Source: Zongyangia hominis (GTDB taxonomy: Bacteria > Bacillota > Clostridia > Oscillospirales > Ruminococcaceae). Taken from it: a stretch of 64,000 nt of DNA. The stretch covers positions 145,345-209,344 of the forward strand of contig NZ_JACRTC010000006.1 in assembly GCF_014385095.1 (NCBI RefSeq). Reading direction: 5' to 3'. The notes beneath the pieces are model-generated. The model saw nothing but the letters and a program-made list of their open reading frames with translations. It searched no databases and had not been told where the DNA came from. Below are positions 1-7,411 of the stretch, one piece after another; the first letter of the stretch is position 1; each line of letters starts with the position of its first letter. The translations under genes and the position numbers were made by a program.

Positions 1-759
1 GTGGCCCGAGCCGTCTGCGCTTACGCTCCCGGTATGACCGGCGCTGTGGAAGCCACGGAGGAGATGCCAGGTAAGGGCATCCGCGTCATCCTAGAGGGCA
101 GTGAAGTCCTGTGCGGCAGCAAGAAGCTGATGGACGACTTCGGCGTGGACACGGCAAAAGCGCCGGAAGCCAATGTCTATGTGGCCCGGGACGGCGTACT
201 GCTGGGCGCCATTATCCTGTCCGACCAGCTGCGGCCCGACGCGGCGGCGACTATCTCCGCCCTCAAAGCCGCCGGTGTGGAAAAGGTGGCGCTCCTTACC
301 GGGGACGGCAGAAACGCCGCCCTCAAAGCCAAGGCGGCCGCCGGACTCGACGAAGCCTTCTATGAGCTGCTGCCCGGCGACAAAGTGTCCCATCTGGCAG
401 AGCTTGCGCGCCAGTACGGCGCCACCGCCTTCGTGGGCGACGGCATCAATGACGCACCGGTGCTGGCCCGGGCCGACGTGGGCGTGGCCATGGGCCTTGG
501 CAGCGACGCGGCCATCTCCGCCGCCGACGTGGTGCTGGTGTCCGACCGGCTGGGCGCGCTGGAAAGCGCTGTGCGCCTCTCAAAGCGCACCATGTCCATC
601 GCCACTTTCAACATGATCTTCGCCATTGCCGTCAAGGCGCTGGTTCTCATCCTCGGCGCACTGGGATACGCCGCCATGTGGATGGCTGTCTTTGCCGATG
701 TGGGAGTCACGGTCCTGTGCGTCCTCAATGCCGCCAGAATTTTAGGCGCAAAATCCTGA
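1..759 (+). CDS. Heavy-metal P1B-type ATPase, C-terminal part (5' end outside window)
   Basis: This is the last 252 residues of a membrane pump that would export (or import) a soft metal such as Zn, Cd or Cu, driven by ATP. Visible are the end of the nucleotide-binding domain (PGKGIR, GSKKLM), the P-domain hinge GDGINDAPVL near residue 146 followed by ADVGVAMG, and the last two membrane segments, where a conserved SKRT-type linker leads into the hydrophobic C-terminus ending NAARILGAKS. The phosphorylation motif DKTGT and the metal-binding CPx helix lie upstream of the window, so the metal cannot be assigned. The frame is open at base 1, and the GTG there is not taken as a start because the domain is already under way. 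No terminator with a T-run follows. The tRNA-Ser promoter begins about 30 bases after the stop. Confidence 0.9.
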   Translation: MARAVCAYAPGMTGAVEATEEMPGKGIRVILEGSEVLCGSKKLMDDFGVDTAKAPEANVYVARDGVLLGAIILSDQLRPDAAATISALKAAGVEKVALLTGDGRNAALKAKAAAGLDEAFYELLPGDKVSHLAELARQYGATAFVGDGINDAPVLARADVGVAMGLGSDAAISAADVVLVSDRLGALESAVRLSKRTMSIATFNMIFAIAVKALVLILGALGYAAMWMAVFADVGVTVLCVLNAARILGAKS

Positions 760-787
760 TTCTTTGGGCAACAAAACCAAATAAAGG

Positions 788-829
788 TTGACTTGTGACG
801 CAAATTATGCTATTATAATTTGCGTCACA
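788..829 (+). promoter_or_regulatory. Promoter plus 15-bp perfect inverted repeat upstream of tRNA-Ser
   Basis: A -35 hexamer TTGACT (788-793) precedes TATTAT (811-816, 17-base spacer) or TATAAT (814-819). Overlapping the -10 is a perfect inverted repeat: TGTGACGCAAATTAT (794-808) and ATAATTTGCGTCACA (815-829), with a 6-base centre. The promoter is assigned to the two downstream tRNA-Ser genes. The palindrome could be an operator, or a hairpin at the 3' end of the ATPase message. It has no T-run. Confidence 0.6.
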
Positions 830-836
830 TTGCTAT

Positions 837-923
837 GGAGAGGTGTCCGAGCGGTTTAAGGAGCTGGTCTTGAAAACCAGTGACTCGCAAGAGCCGTGGG
901 TTCGAATCCCACCCTCTCCGCCA
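837..923 (+). tRNA. tRNA-Ser (anticodon TGA)
   Basis: Cloverleaf with acceptor GGAGAGG (837-843) pairing CCTCTCC (913-919), an anticodon arm CTGGT-CTTGAAA-ACCAG giving anticodon UGA, a long class II variable arm, TTCGAATC in the T loop, and an encoded CCA at 921-923. Confidence 0.97.
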
Positions 924-964
924 ACGAACGCCCTCACAATTTTATAGATCATCATTGTTACCAT

Positions 965-1055
965 GGAGAAGTACTCAAGTTGGTGACGAGGCGCCCCTGC
1001 TAAGGGCGTAGGCCGGGTAACTGGCGCGAGGGTTCGAGTCCCTCCTTCTCCGCCA
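965..1055 (+). tRNA. tRNA-Ser (anticodon GCT)
   Basis: Acceptor GGAGAAG (965-971) pairs with CTTCTCC (1045-1051). The anticodon arm CGCCC-CTGCTAA-GGGCG gives anticodon GCU. A long variable arm typical of tRNA-Ser and an encoded CCA (1053-1055) are present. It lies 41 bases after the first tRNA-Ser and is probably co-transcribed with it. Confidence 0.97.
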
Positions 1056-1060
1056 AAAAA

Positions 1061-1094
1061 GGCTCCGTAGAAAAGCATCTACGGAGCCTTTTTT
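1061..1094 (+). terminator. Rho-independent terminator of the tRNA-Ser pair
   Basis: A ten-pair stem GGCTCCGTAG / CTACGGAGCC with an 8-base loop is followed by six T. Confidence 0.93.
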
Positions 1095-1235
1095 CATGAA
1101 GTTTTTTATTAGCCATGTGGTTTAACGGCTTTTATCCCCTCATATTATGGTGGAATAAAATGGTGTGAAAAAGCATAAAAATCCGTACCATGTTACACAG
1201 AAAATGCATCATAAATTCAGTCTTTAAGTTGTCGC

Positions 1236-1396
1236 CTACATCGGGTAATTCTCAAGCTCCGGCGGCGTCTCTTTGAGGATGGTTAGGCCGCACCCGTGTC
1301 CTCTATCCAGGCCGGTATCTTCTCCTCCGGCAGCACCACCGGCATCCGGTGATGGATGTCCCGTACCGAGGCGTTTGCCTCCGTCGAAGCAAGAAT
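1236..1396 (-). pseudogene. Remnant of SRAP-domain (YedK/HMCES) SOS-response peptidase
   Basis: Read on the minus strand from 1396, the frame gives a C-terminal SRAP segment: TEANASVRDIHHRMPVVLP, then EEKIPAWIEDTGAA and a stop at 1283-1285. The HHRMP stretch is the conserved C-terminal signature of the SRAP family, which crosslinks abasic sites in single-stranded DNA. A further piece in another frame (1236-1280, ILKETPPELENYPM, stop) matches the usual end of the family, so there is a frameshift. The N-terminal three quarters, including the catalytic Cys2, is missing. The remnant begins exactly where the AT-rich gene at 1396-1752 ends, which suggests that insertion of the island or a deletion broke the gene. 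Confidence 0.72.
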
Positions 1397-1752
1397 CAAA
1401 AATCGGGTTCTATCGAAAACGATAATAAAACAAGAAGTAAGATGAGGAGGAATAAAAATGCTAAAAGAATATTCAATATGAGAGCAATGTCTCTTAATTT
1501 CTTTGTAGCTTTTTCTTCTTCCCTCATTTTAATCGCAAGTATGAAAGAGGCTATGTACATTAGGATTGTTCCAATGATCCACGGCCCAGCCATATAAAAC
1601 GGAATCATTGTTGGACTCAATACACAAAAGAGCAGAATGCTTGCATAGCATGATAGTGATAATATCAAACATTCAGGCCATTTTCTTTTTTCGCTACCCT
1701 TTATCCTGGATTTTTCCTTTAAATTAACTGTTCTTTTTATGTACTTTTTCAT
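1396..1752 (-). CDS. Hypothetical small membrane protein
   Basis: A 118-residue protein of no family I recognise. It has a basic N-terminus (MKKYIKRT...SRIKGSEKRK) and three or four hydrophobic segments: about residues 28-48, 52-72 and 88-113, the last very Leu/Ile-rich. A charged linker (KMREEEKATKKLRD) separates the second and third. It overlaps the 3' end of the upstream gene (1724-2221) by 29 bases and is therefore probably co-translated with it. The base composition is much richer in AT than the surrounding chromosome, as expected for a recently acquired island. It could be an immunity-type or accessory protein, but nothing in the sequence shows this. Confidence 0.6.
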   Translation of the reverse strand: MKKYIKRTVNLKEKSRIKGSEKRKWPECLILSLSCYASILLFCVLSPTMIPFYMAGPWIIGTILMYIASFILAIKMREEEKATKKLRDIALILNILLAFLFLLILLLVLLSFSIEPDF

Positions 1753-2221
1753 AAAGCTCTACACCTTGTATAATCCTATATTGATCTCTCGGGTCGTTTT
1801 TGTTTGTCATATCAACTGGGAGTTCAGGAAAGTCTCTTACCAGCCCCTCTGCTACAGAAGTCTGATATTTTTTGTCGTTATAGATGGTGTTATAATAGGA
1901 TGATAGTATAGTGAGCTCTAATTGTTCTTTAAAATCATTATAACTTTCATCAAACAATTTATCAATCTCTTCATTAATTTCATCCATAGGTAGTTGTTCA
2001 TGGGTAACTTTCCATTCCTTATTCGATACAGCATCCTCTTGATTTTTACTATTTATACCATATTGTATAATTCGATATGACTCTCGCCACCTTCTTTTCA
2101 GTTGACAATGGTACCATCTCATCCAAATTAGCTCGCGAGGGACAATGAATTTCCTCTGTTCCCACGAATTTGATGGATTACCCGTTTGATTATCTTCTAG
2201 AATATGTAAACGTACATGCAA
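1724..2221 (-). CDS. Hypothetical protein of AT-rich island
   Basis: A 165-residue soluble protein of unknown function. The start at 2221 is supported by GGGAGG eight bases upstream. The N-terminal half is rich in Trp, Arg and aromatic residues (RELIWMRWYHCQLKRRWRESY). The C-terminal half is acidic and probably helical (DEINEEIDKLFDESYNDFKE). No catalytic motif or membrane segment is visible. It forms a two-gene unit with the overlapping small membrane protein. Its codon use is AT-rich and unlike the neighbours on both sides, so horizontal transfer is likely. The unit sits between a broken SRAP gene and a phage lysis cassette. Confidence 0.6.
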   Translation of the reverse strand: MHVRLHILEDNQTGNPSNSWEQRKFIVPRELIWMRWYHCQLKRRWRESYRIIQYGINSKNQEDAVSNKEWKVTHEQLPMDEINEEIDKLFDESYNDFKEQLELTILSSYYNTIYNDKKYQTSVAEGLVRDFPELPVDMTNKNDPRDQYRIIQGVELYEKVHKKNS

Positions 2222-2332
2222 AAACCTCCCATATTAAATCTGATAATCACGTCCAACTTAATTAAGTTGCTATAAAATGTACCATTATTCTATAAAATAT
2301 ATTTGTAATGAGTACATCAAAAACATAAAAAA

Positions 2333-2376
2333 AGCCCCGCTCCCACCTCAACTGAGGCAAGGAACGGGGCCTTTTT
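2333..2376 (-). terminator. Terminator of the phage lysis cassette
   Basis: GCCCCG (2334-2339) pairs with CGGGGC (2365-2370), extended by the flanking bases. A-runs and T-runs on both sides make it usable from either strand. It lies just after the XhlA-like gene. Confidence 0.8.
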
Positions 2377-2418
2377 GTCTCCCCTAATTCTTACAGGCAA
2401 TTTCAGGGTATCGAAATC

Positions 2419-2706
2419 CTACCGAAAGATCATGGTGGCCGCCAGAAGTCCCAGCACCGCCCACTGCAACAGGAGATTCACGACGCTCTCCCACCGCTTT
2501 CCCGGCTTGTCCTTGAGTTCCTTGACGTCACTTTTTACCTCATTGAGAACACTCAGGATGTTCTGGAAGTCCTTCTGAATCCCCTTGGCTTCCACCTTCA
2601 TCTCCTCAAACCTGGAGAAAAACTCCTTGTGCGTCTTTTGATTGCGCTCGCTGTCGCCTTCCAGCGCCTTGATCCGGTCCTCGTTGGGGCATGTTTCACA
2701 ACTCAT
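2419..2706 (-). CDS. XhlA-like phage holin-associated protein
   Basis: A 95-residue protein with the plan of the haemolysin XhlA family found beside phage endolysins. An N-terminal CxxC (SCETCPNEDRI) is followed by a long coiled-coil stretch (residues about 10-68, heptads such as FQNILSVLNEVKSDVKELKD), the conserved KPGKRW linker and one C-terminal membrane helix (about 77-93). In B. subtilis XhlA works with the holin to deliver the lytic enzyme. It lies 11 bases downstream of the endolysin gene and is the last gene of a three-gene minus-strand cassette. Confidence 0.75.
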   Translation of the reverse strand: MSCETCPNEDRIKALEGDSERNQKTHKEFFSRFEEMKVEAKGIQKDFQNILSVLNEVKSDVKELKDKPGKRWESVVNLLLQWAVLGLLAATMIFR

Positions 2707-2717
2707 CGTTCCACCCC

Positions 2718-3476
2718 CTACAAATACCTTTCCAAGACGCCGCCAAGCTCCTTTTTGAGCCTTTCGTACTTCTCTGCCAGCTTGTCGTATTCCTTCGAGA
2801 GTATCTCGTACTTCTCATCCACGGTCGGACCTACAATGGGCGGCTCTTCCTCTGCCTTCCACCCATTGAGCCCCGCTCCCTTGATAATGCCCGAATAATC
2901 CTGGTAGGCAATATCCATGTCCACCCTCGTCCCAATGCCGCTCACACTTCCGCTGGACGTGTACTGCCACATCCCAAAATGTCCCGTGTAACTGGGTTTA
3001 CTCGACCACTGGGCCAGCCATATGTCGTAAGAGGATAACTGGCTCATATCCAAGCGGTTCCGGATCCAGTCTAAGTTCGTGTAGAGCATGGCGTAATACC
3101 CCGCCTCCTGCACCGTGGAAAGGAATGCTTTGGCTATGGCCGTCAGGTTTGCCTTCCCCAGCTTCTGCTGACTGGGATCCTCCAGGTCGAAGACAACGGG
3201 GTAGGTAGGTTTGAGGCCCGCAATGACCCGCAGGAAGAACTTCGCTTCCTTCACCGCCTCTTCGGGGGTGGTGGCATAGCTGTAATGGTAGAGGCCAAAG
3301 GGCACTCCCGCCGCTTGTGCACCTGCCACGTTCTGCTTAAAGTACCGGTCAATCTGCTTGTCGTTGTCCCAACCGAAGCAGGCCCGGATGATGGCAAATC
3401 CGATGCCCGAAGCTTTGACCTTCTTCCAGTCGATGACTCCCTGGGCGTAGCTGACGTCGATGCCTTTGACTTCCAT
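2718..3476 (-). CDS. GH25 muramidase, phage-type endolysin
   Basis: A 252-residue glycoside hydrolase family 25 lysozyme that would cut MurNAc-GlcNAc bonds in peptidoglycan. The domain spans residues about 3-195: GIDVSYAQGVIDW at the N-terminus, FDLED at 96-100 (the Asp and Glu catalytic pair), and WLAQW and DMDIAYQDYSG near the end of the barrel. Residues about 205-252 form a charged coiled coil (EKYEILSKEYDKLAEKYERL) instead of a known wall-binding domain. There is no signal peptide, which fits export through a holin. The start is one base after the holin stop and shares its GGAGGGG site, so translation is coupled. Confidence 0.92.
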   Translation of the reverse strand: MEVKGIDVSYAQGVIDWKKVKASGIGFAIIRACFGWDNDKQIDRYFKQNVAGAQAAGVPFGLYHYSYATTPEEAVKEAKFFLRVIAGLKPTYPVVFDLEDPSQQKLGKANLTAIAKAFLSTVQEAGYYAMLYTNLDWIRNRLDMSQLSSYDIWLAQWSSKPSYTGHFGMWQYTSSGSVSGIGTRVDMDIAYQDYSGIIKGAGLNGWKAEEEPPIVGPTVDEKYEILSKEYDKLAEKYERLKKELGGVLERYL

Positions 3477-3477
3477 G

Positions 3478-3762
3478 CTACTTCCCCTCCTTGGGGTAGG
3501 GCTTCTCGTAGGTCAGGGCCCGGGTGCTGTCCTGCAGCCCCGCAGTGGTGGGGTCGTTGACGGCATTTACGACGCTCACCAGCACAGCCACCACCACGAC
3601 GGGATTGCTGACGGCACGGACAAGCACCTCTCCGATGGCCGCCCAGGTGGTCATGTCCTGCCACTGAAGGCCGAAATAGGCCAGGATGGGCAGCAGGACG
3701 GCAGCTGCAATCTGCGCCCAGAACACCGGATTCTTTGCCCGCACCTTCCAGTTTACTTTCAT
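3478..3762 (-). CDS. Phage holin (phi-LC3 type)
   Basis: A 94-residue protein with two hydrophobic helices, about residues 12-32 and 52-68, separated by WQDMTTWAAIGEVLVRA. A hydrophilic tail contains NDPTTAGLQDST, the typical ending of the phi-LC3/phage_holin_1 family (MKVNWKVRAKNPVFW at the start is also typical). It would form membrane lesions that release the endolysin. The ATG at 3762 is chosen because AAAGGAAG precedes it and the family begins there. The frame stays open to 3927 but the extra residues match nothing. No phage structural or regulatory genes are nearby, so this is an isolated lysis module. Confidence 0.85.
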   Translation of the reverse strand: MKVNWKVRAKNPVFWAQIAAAVLLPILAYFGLQWQDMTTWAAIGEVLVRAVSNPVVVVAVLVSVVNAVNDPTTAGLQDSTRALTYEKPYPKEGK

Positions 3763-4131
3763 AGGCAACTTCCTTTCTTCTCTTCCGATTTTGATGGTCT
3801 CACCGCCTTCAGCTCCTGTATCATAATCATCAATACGCCCGCATGGCCGCTGCCACAGGGACGCCCTATCAAATACTGCGTACTTCCCGCATCGGATTCT
3901 GCCTTGGCGAAAATGAGATGACGCCATCTTTTAATTATGGGGATCTATCAATCGGCCAAATTTCCACCGGTGTTGCCTTGTCCGATGAAACCTGGGGCGG
4001 CTTTTCCCCGGACTCTCTCGCTATTTTTGCCCCGCTTTGATCCGTCTGTTCCCCATCCTCCTCCCACCCCACGAAGCACCCCACGAAGGCTTTCTCCGCC
4101 CTTCCTCCCCGGATGCCGGCGGCATTCCAGC
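3763..4131. other. Gene-free stretch upstream of holin
   Basis: No convincing gene was found on either strand. Frames are short and the composition varies. It may hold decayed prophage sequence and the promoter of the lysis cassette, but I could not identify either. Confidence 0.4.
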
Positions 4132-4163
4132 AAAAAGGCCCCTCGTAGGAGGGGCCTTTTTTT
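4132..4163 (-). terminator. Terminator of SDR gene
   Basis: GGCCCCTC (4137-4144) pairs with GAGGGGCC (4149-4156) over a 4-base loop, flanked by five A and seven T. It is bidirectional and lies 11 bases after the SDR stop on the minus strand. Confidence 0.9.
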
Positions 4164-4173
4164 ATTCGTTCAG

Positions 4174-4902
4174 TTAAATGAAAGGGGTATTAGAAATGCG
4201 GTGGACATTGATGGAGTCGATGACAGCATTTCCTCTGCTTTCGAGCAGGAAGGTGACGATATTAGCGATGTCCACCGGCTTGATCAGGTAGGTGGGGTCC
4301 AAATCAGGCCGGACCTGGGCCACCATCTCGGTGTAAACGCCGCCCGGTGAGATCAGATGCACCCGGATGTCGTCCTTTTGCACCTCCTGGGCCAGCACCT
4401 TAGTAAACCCGGTCAGGGCGTGCTTGGAAGCGCCGTAAATGCTCTGGTTGATGTAACCCTTGTGGCCCACCACCGACGCGATGTTGATGATGGTGCCGCA
4501 GTCGGACGCCTTCATGTGAGGGATGGCGTATTTGCACAGCAGGAAGGGGGCTCTCGCGTTGGTGTCCATGATGTCGTCAAACTCCTGGGCCGTGCATTCC
4601 ACAATGGGCTTTGCCATGGATACACCGGCGTTATTGATGAGCACGTCGATGCGCCCAAAGGTCTTCATGGTTTCGTCCACCACCCGGATGAGGTAGTCTT
4701 CCTCCTTGAGGTCCCCGGCACAAATCAGGGTCTTGACCCCGTATTCGCTCACCATCTGTACGGTTTCCTCCATTTTGGCCACGGTGCGTCCGCACAGGAC
4801 CAGATGCATGCCCTGCTGGGCCAAAGCGACGGCGATGGCCCGGCCGATACCGGCGCCTCCGCCGGTGACGATGGCGACTCTGTCCTTATAGGATTGTTTC
4901 AT
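4174..4902 (-). CDS. Short-chain dehydrogenase/reductase (SDR)
   Basis: A 242-residue classical SDR that would oxidise or reduce an unknown alcohol or carbonyl substrate with NAD(P). The Rossmann motif TGGGAGIG lies near residue 14, the structural NNAG near 88, the catalytic Ser in IINIASVVG and the YGASK catalytic pair near 153-157. The start at 4902 has AGGAGG eight bases upstream; a longer open frame to 4971 lacks this support. After the active site the protein carries SPGGVYTEM, a common SDR substrate-loop pattern. FabG is a possible relative, but no fatty-acid genes are nearby, so the substrate is left open. It is transcribed alone. Confidence 0.88.
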   Translation of the reverse strand: MKQSYKDRVAIVTGGGAGIGRAIAVALAQQGMHLVLCGRTVAKMEETVQMVSEYGVKTLICAGDLKEEDYLIRVVDETMKTFGRIDVLINNAGVSMAKPIVECTAQEFDDIMDTNARAPFLLCKYAIPHMKASDCGTIINIASVVGHKGYINQSIYGASKHALTGFTKVLAQEVQKDDIRVHLISPGGVYTEMVAQVRPDLDPTYLIKPVDIANIVTFLLESRGNAVIDSINVHRISNTPFI

Positions 4903-5074
4903 ATGAATCCTCCTCGCTGATTCAGTTGCGGCGCCCGCGCACAAGGGCGGCCGGACGCCATCATACATCAAATCCCCTTTGGGGGCATTTTTTATGGCTT
5001 CATGAAAACAATGCGCTTGAAGTTCGCGCTGCGCGCTCCACTTCTCATGCGCTAAAAATAGCCTATGGCTATTC

Positions 5075-5638
5075 TTATTCGGCCTTGGGCGTGCCGTCGG
5101 CGTTAAAGAGGGGCAGATATTCCAAGTACTGAATGTCGTCCCGGTACTTGGCGTCCCCCTCGGCCAAGATGGCCATCTTGCCCACTATCTTGCCGCCTGC
5201 CCGCTTGACCAGCTTCTCCACCGCTCGGAGGGATTCGCCGGTGCTGATGACGTCGTCGATGATGAGGACCCGCTTGTCCCGCATGGCCTCCATGTCCTCG
5301 CTGTCCAGATACAGCATCTGCTTCTTGGCCGTGGTGATGGAGGTGACCTCGGTGGAAATGACGTTTTTCATATAGAGCTTGGGTGCTTTTCGCGCGATGA
5401 TGTATTTCTTGGACTTCTCCTGCCGGGCCATCTCATAGAGCAGCGGGATACCTTTGGATTCCGCCGTGATCATGATGTCGTGCTCGGGGGCGATCTTTTC
5501 CAGTTCTCTGGCCGCCGCGATGGTCAGTTCCACATCGCCGAAAATGACAAAGGCCCCGATGTACAGTTCATCCGACAGCTTGCACAGCGGCAGCTCTCTC
5601 TCGAGCCCCGCCACCGTCATTTTATAGCTTTTTTCCAT
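5075..5638 (-). CDS. Adenine phosphoribosyltransferase-like protein
   Basis: A 187-residue type I phosphoribosyltransferase. The PRPP-binding loop VLIIDDVISTGES lies near residues 123-135, and ITAESKGIPLLYEMAR resembles the upstream substrate region of Apt. It would convert a purine base and PRPP to the nucleotide. It lies next to a purine permease transcribed the same way, which supports purine salvage, although a terminator (5701-5745) separates them. The start is preceded by GGAGG. The sequence is more divergent than housekeeping Apt (it lacks the standard N-terminus), so xanthine or another base remains possible. A weak hairpin (5057-5073) covers the stop. Confidence 0.8.
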   Translation of the reverse strand: MEKSYKMTVAGLERELPLCKLSDELYIGAFVIFGDVELTIAAARELEKIAPEHDIMITAESKGIPLLYEMARQEKSKKYIIARKAPKLYMKNVISTEVTSITTAKKQMLYLDSEDMEAMRDKRVLIIDDVISTGESLRAVEKLVKRAGGKIVGKMAILAEGDAKYRDDIQYLEYLPLFNADGTPKAE

Positions 5639-5700
5639 CTGAATTCCTCCCTGGTTCGTCAGCCGCTGCCGCGGCCCGTTTTTGTCAAAGGAAAGCGTCC

Positions 5701-5745
5701 AAAAAGCCGCCCCTCCCTCTTTGGACGAAGGAAAGGCGGCTTTTG
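5701..5745 (-). terminator. Terminator of the purine permease gene
   Basis: AAAAGCCGCC (5702-5711) pairs with GGCGGCTTTT (5735-5744), with T-runs on both strands. It lies between the permease and the phosphoribosyltransferase. Confidence 0.85.
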
Positions 5746-5806
5746 CAGTCCGCTGCTTAATCTTTGCGTCCGCTGGCTCTATTATAGCACAGCGGACCCA
5801 AGAAAA

Positions 5807-7195
5807 CTACATCATGATAATAAAGTAACGGATGATGAACAAAATAGAAATGACGTACAGAATGGGGCTGACTTCCTTGCCCTTGCCGCGGAAGAGTTTG
5901 ATCAGGGAGTAGAAGATGAAGCCCGCCGCGATACCGTCGGCAATGGAGTAAGCAAGGGGCATGCAGGCGACCGTCAGGAAAGCGGGGACCGCCACCTCAA
6001 AGTCGTGCCAGTCGATGTCCTTGATGGCGCCCATCATCAGCACACCCACGATGATGAGAATCGGAGCGGTGGCCGCAGTGGGGACCAGTCCCAGCACCGG
6101 GGAGAAGACGATGGCCAGCAGGAAGAGGATGGAGGTGGTGACGGAGGTGAGCCCCGTCTTGCCGCCCGCCGCGATACCGGCGGAGGATTCCACATAGGTG
6201 GTGACGGTGGAGGTGCCCAGGACAGCGCCGCAGGAGGTGGCGATGGCGTCGGCTAAGAGGGCCTTGCCCGCCCGGGGCAGGTTGCCGTCTTTATCGAGGA
6301 AGCCGCCTTTGGCAGCCGCGCCCACCAGGGTGCCGATGGTGTCGAACATGTCCACCATGGTCAGGGAGATGAGCACCGCGACCACCGAGATGATGGCGAC
6401 AAAGATGCCTTGGCTGGTGATAAAGAGCTCGCTGAATCCTCCCAGGAAAGCGCCGAAGGTGGGAGCCAGGGAAGCGATGGAGAAACCGGTGGGCAGGGTG
6501 ATGCCAAGCTCGATGCCGAAGCCGAACTGCATGATGCAGCCGATGACGGAGGTGCCCACGATGCTGATGAGGAAGGCGCCCTTGACGTGGTAAGCATAGA
6601 GGACGACGGTGATGATTAAGCCGATAATGGCCAGAATCGCACCGGCGGAAGCGAAGTTAAATGCGGGAACAGGGGAGCTGTTGGCGACGATGGTGCCGTC
6701 GAAATCCGCATAGTTGCCCGGGTCGATGGTGAATTTGAGGAACCCGGCGTTCTTGATGCCGATGTAGGCGATGAAGAGTCCGATACCGCCGCTGATGGCC
6801 TTTTTGAGGAAACCGGGGATGGCGATGACGATCTTCTCTCTGAGCCCCGTGACGGTGATCAGGATGAAAACCAAGCCGGAGATGAAGACGGCCGCCAGAC
6901 CTGCCTGCCAGGAGTACCCGAGGGTTCCGCAGATTGTGAAGGCGAAGAAGGCGTTGAGACCCATGCCCGGCGCCTGGGCGAAGGGGTAGTTGGACAACAG
7001 TCCGATCAGCAGCGTGCCGAGTGCCGACGCGATACAGGTCGCGACCATGACCGCGCCCTTATCCATGCCGGCCAGCCCCAGGATGTTGGGGTTGACGAAG
7101 ATGATGTAGGCCATTGCCAGGAAGGTAGTGATACCCGCGACGACCTCTGTTTTCACATTGGTGCCGTTTTCCTTGAGTTTAAAGAATTTGTCCAC
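5807..7195 (-). CDS. AzgA/PbuG-type NCS2 purine permease
   Basis: A 462-residue polytopic membrane protein of the AzgA branch of the NCS2 family, which takes up guanine, hypoxanthine or adenine by proton symport. Family marks are the N-terminus FKLKENGTNVKTEVVAGITT, the segment GMGLNAFFAF (residues near 75), IKNAGF, DMFDTIGTL near the centre and TSTVTTYVESSAGIA, all typical of AzgA members. About 12-14 membrane helices are expected. The start is GTG at 7195 with GAGGAGC upstream. It has its own sigma-A promoter (7383-7411) and a leader of about 180 bases with a terminator that could be conditionally formed, so purine-controlled expression is likely. Confidence 0.92.
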   Translation of the reverse strand: MDKFFKLKENGTNVKTEVVAGITTFLAMAYIIFVNPNILGLAGMDKGAVMVATCIASALGTLLIGLLSNYPFAQAPGMGLNAFFAFTICGTLGYSWQAGLAAVFISGLVFILITVTGLREKIVIAIPGFLKKAISGGIGLFIAYIGIKNAGFLKFTIDPGNYADFDGTIVANSSPVPAFNFASAGAILAIIGLIITVVLYAYHVKGAFLISIVGTSVIGCIMQFGFGIELGITLPTGFSIASLAPTFGAFLGGFSELFITSQGIFVAIISVVAVLISLTMVDMFDTIGTLVGAAAKGGFLDKDGNLPRAGKALLADAIATSCGAVLGTSTVTTYVESSAGIAAGGKTGLTSVTTSILFLLAIVFSPVLGLVPTAATAPILIIVGVLMMGAIKDIDWHDFEVAVPAFLTVACMPLAYSIADGIAAGFIFYSLIKLFRGKGKEVSPILYVISILFIIRYFIIMM

Positions 7196-7282
7196 TGCTT
7201 ACAGCTCCTCTTTTCTTTATTTTATTTGCTCAGGCGGCGCCCTCCCCCCGCGGGGAGCCGCGCGCCATTCACCCGGAAAAAC

Positions 7283-7345
7283 AAAAAAGATACAAGACTG
7301 GTGATGCGTTTCGCTTTCGACTGACAATCACAAGTGTTTGTATCT
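7283..7345 (-). terminator. Intrinsic terminator in the purine permease leader
   Basis: On the minus strand AGATACAA (7345-7338) pairs with TTGTATCT (7295-7288), with an inner GTGAT/ATCAC stem, and is followed by six T. It lies about 90 bases upstream of the permease start, in the transcribed leader, so it is an attenuator rather than a gene-end terminator. Confidence 0.75.
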
Positions 7346-7379
7346 GGCTTTAGGGGACGTGTTCGAGCCCCATGACACA
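7339..7379 (-). promoter_or_regulatory. Candidate unassigned riboswitch or attenuator aptamer upstream of purine permease
   Basis: In the minus-strand transcript TGTGTC (7379-7374) can pair with GATACA (7344-7339), enclosing a GGGG/CCCC hairpin (7371-7368 with 7356-7353). The 3' arm of this outer helix is the same segment that forms the 5' arm of the downstream terminator, so the two are mutually exclusive. Forming the outer helix would prevent termination. The guanine/adenine riboswitch consensus is absent. The ligand is unknown. Confidence 0.5.
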
Positions 7380-7382
7380 TTT

Positions 7383-7411
7383 ATCATACCAGCTCAAACA
7401 TAGAAATTCAA
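7383..7411 (-). promoter_or_regulatory. Sigma-A promoter of purine permease
   Basis: On the minus strand, TTGAAT (7411-7406), a 17-base spacer and TATGAT (7388-7383). Transcription would begin a few bases before the candidate aptamer. Confidence 0.78.

Noticed and set aside
3763..3927. N-terminal extension of the holin to 3927
   Set aside because: The family start and an AAAGGAAG site are at 3762; the extra residues have no similarity to holins.
7283..7380. Standard guanine/adenine riboswitch upstream of the purine permease
   Set aside because: The conserved TATA and CTACC-type joining segments and paired 7-bp arms of the purine aptamer are not found; only an unassigned structure is reported.
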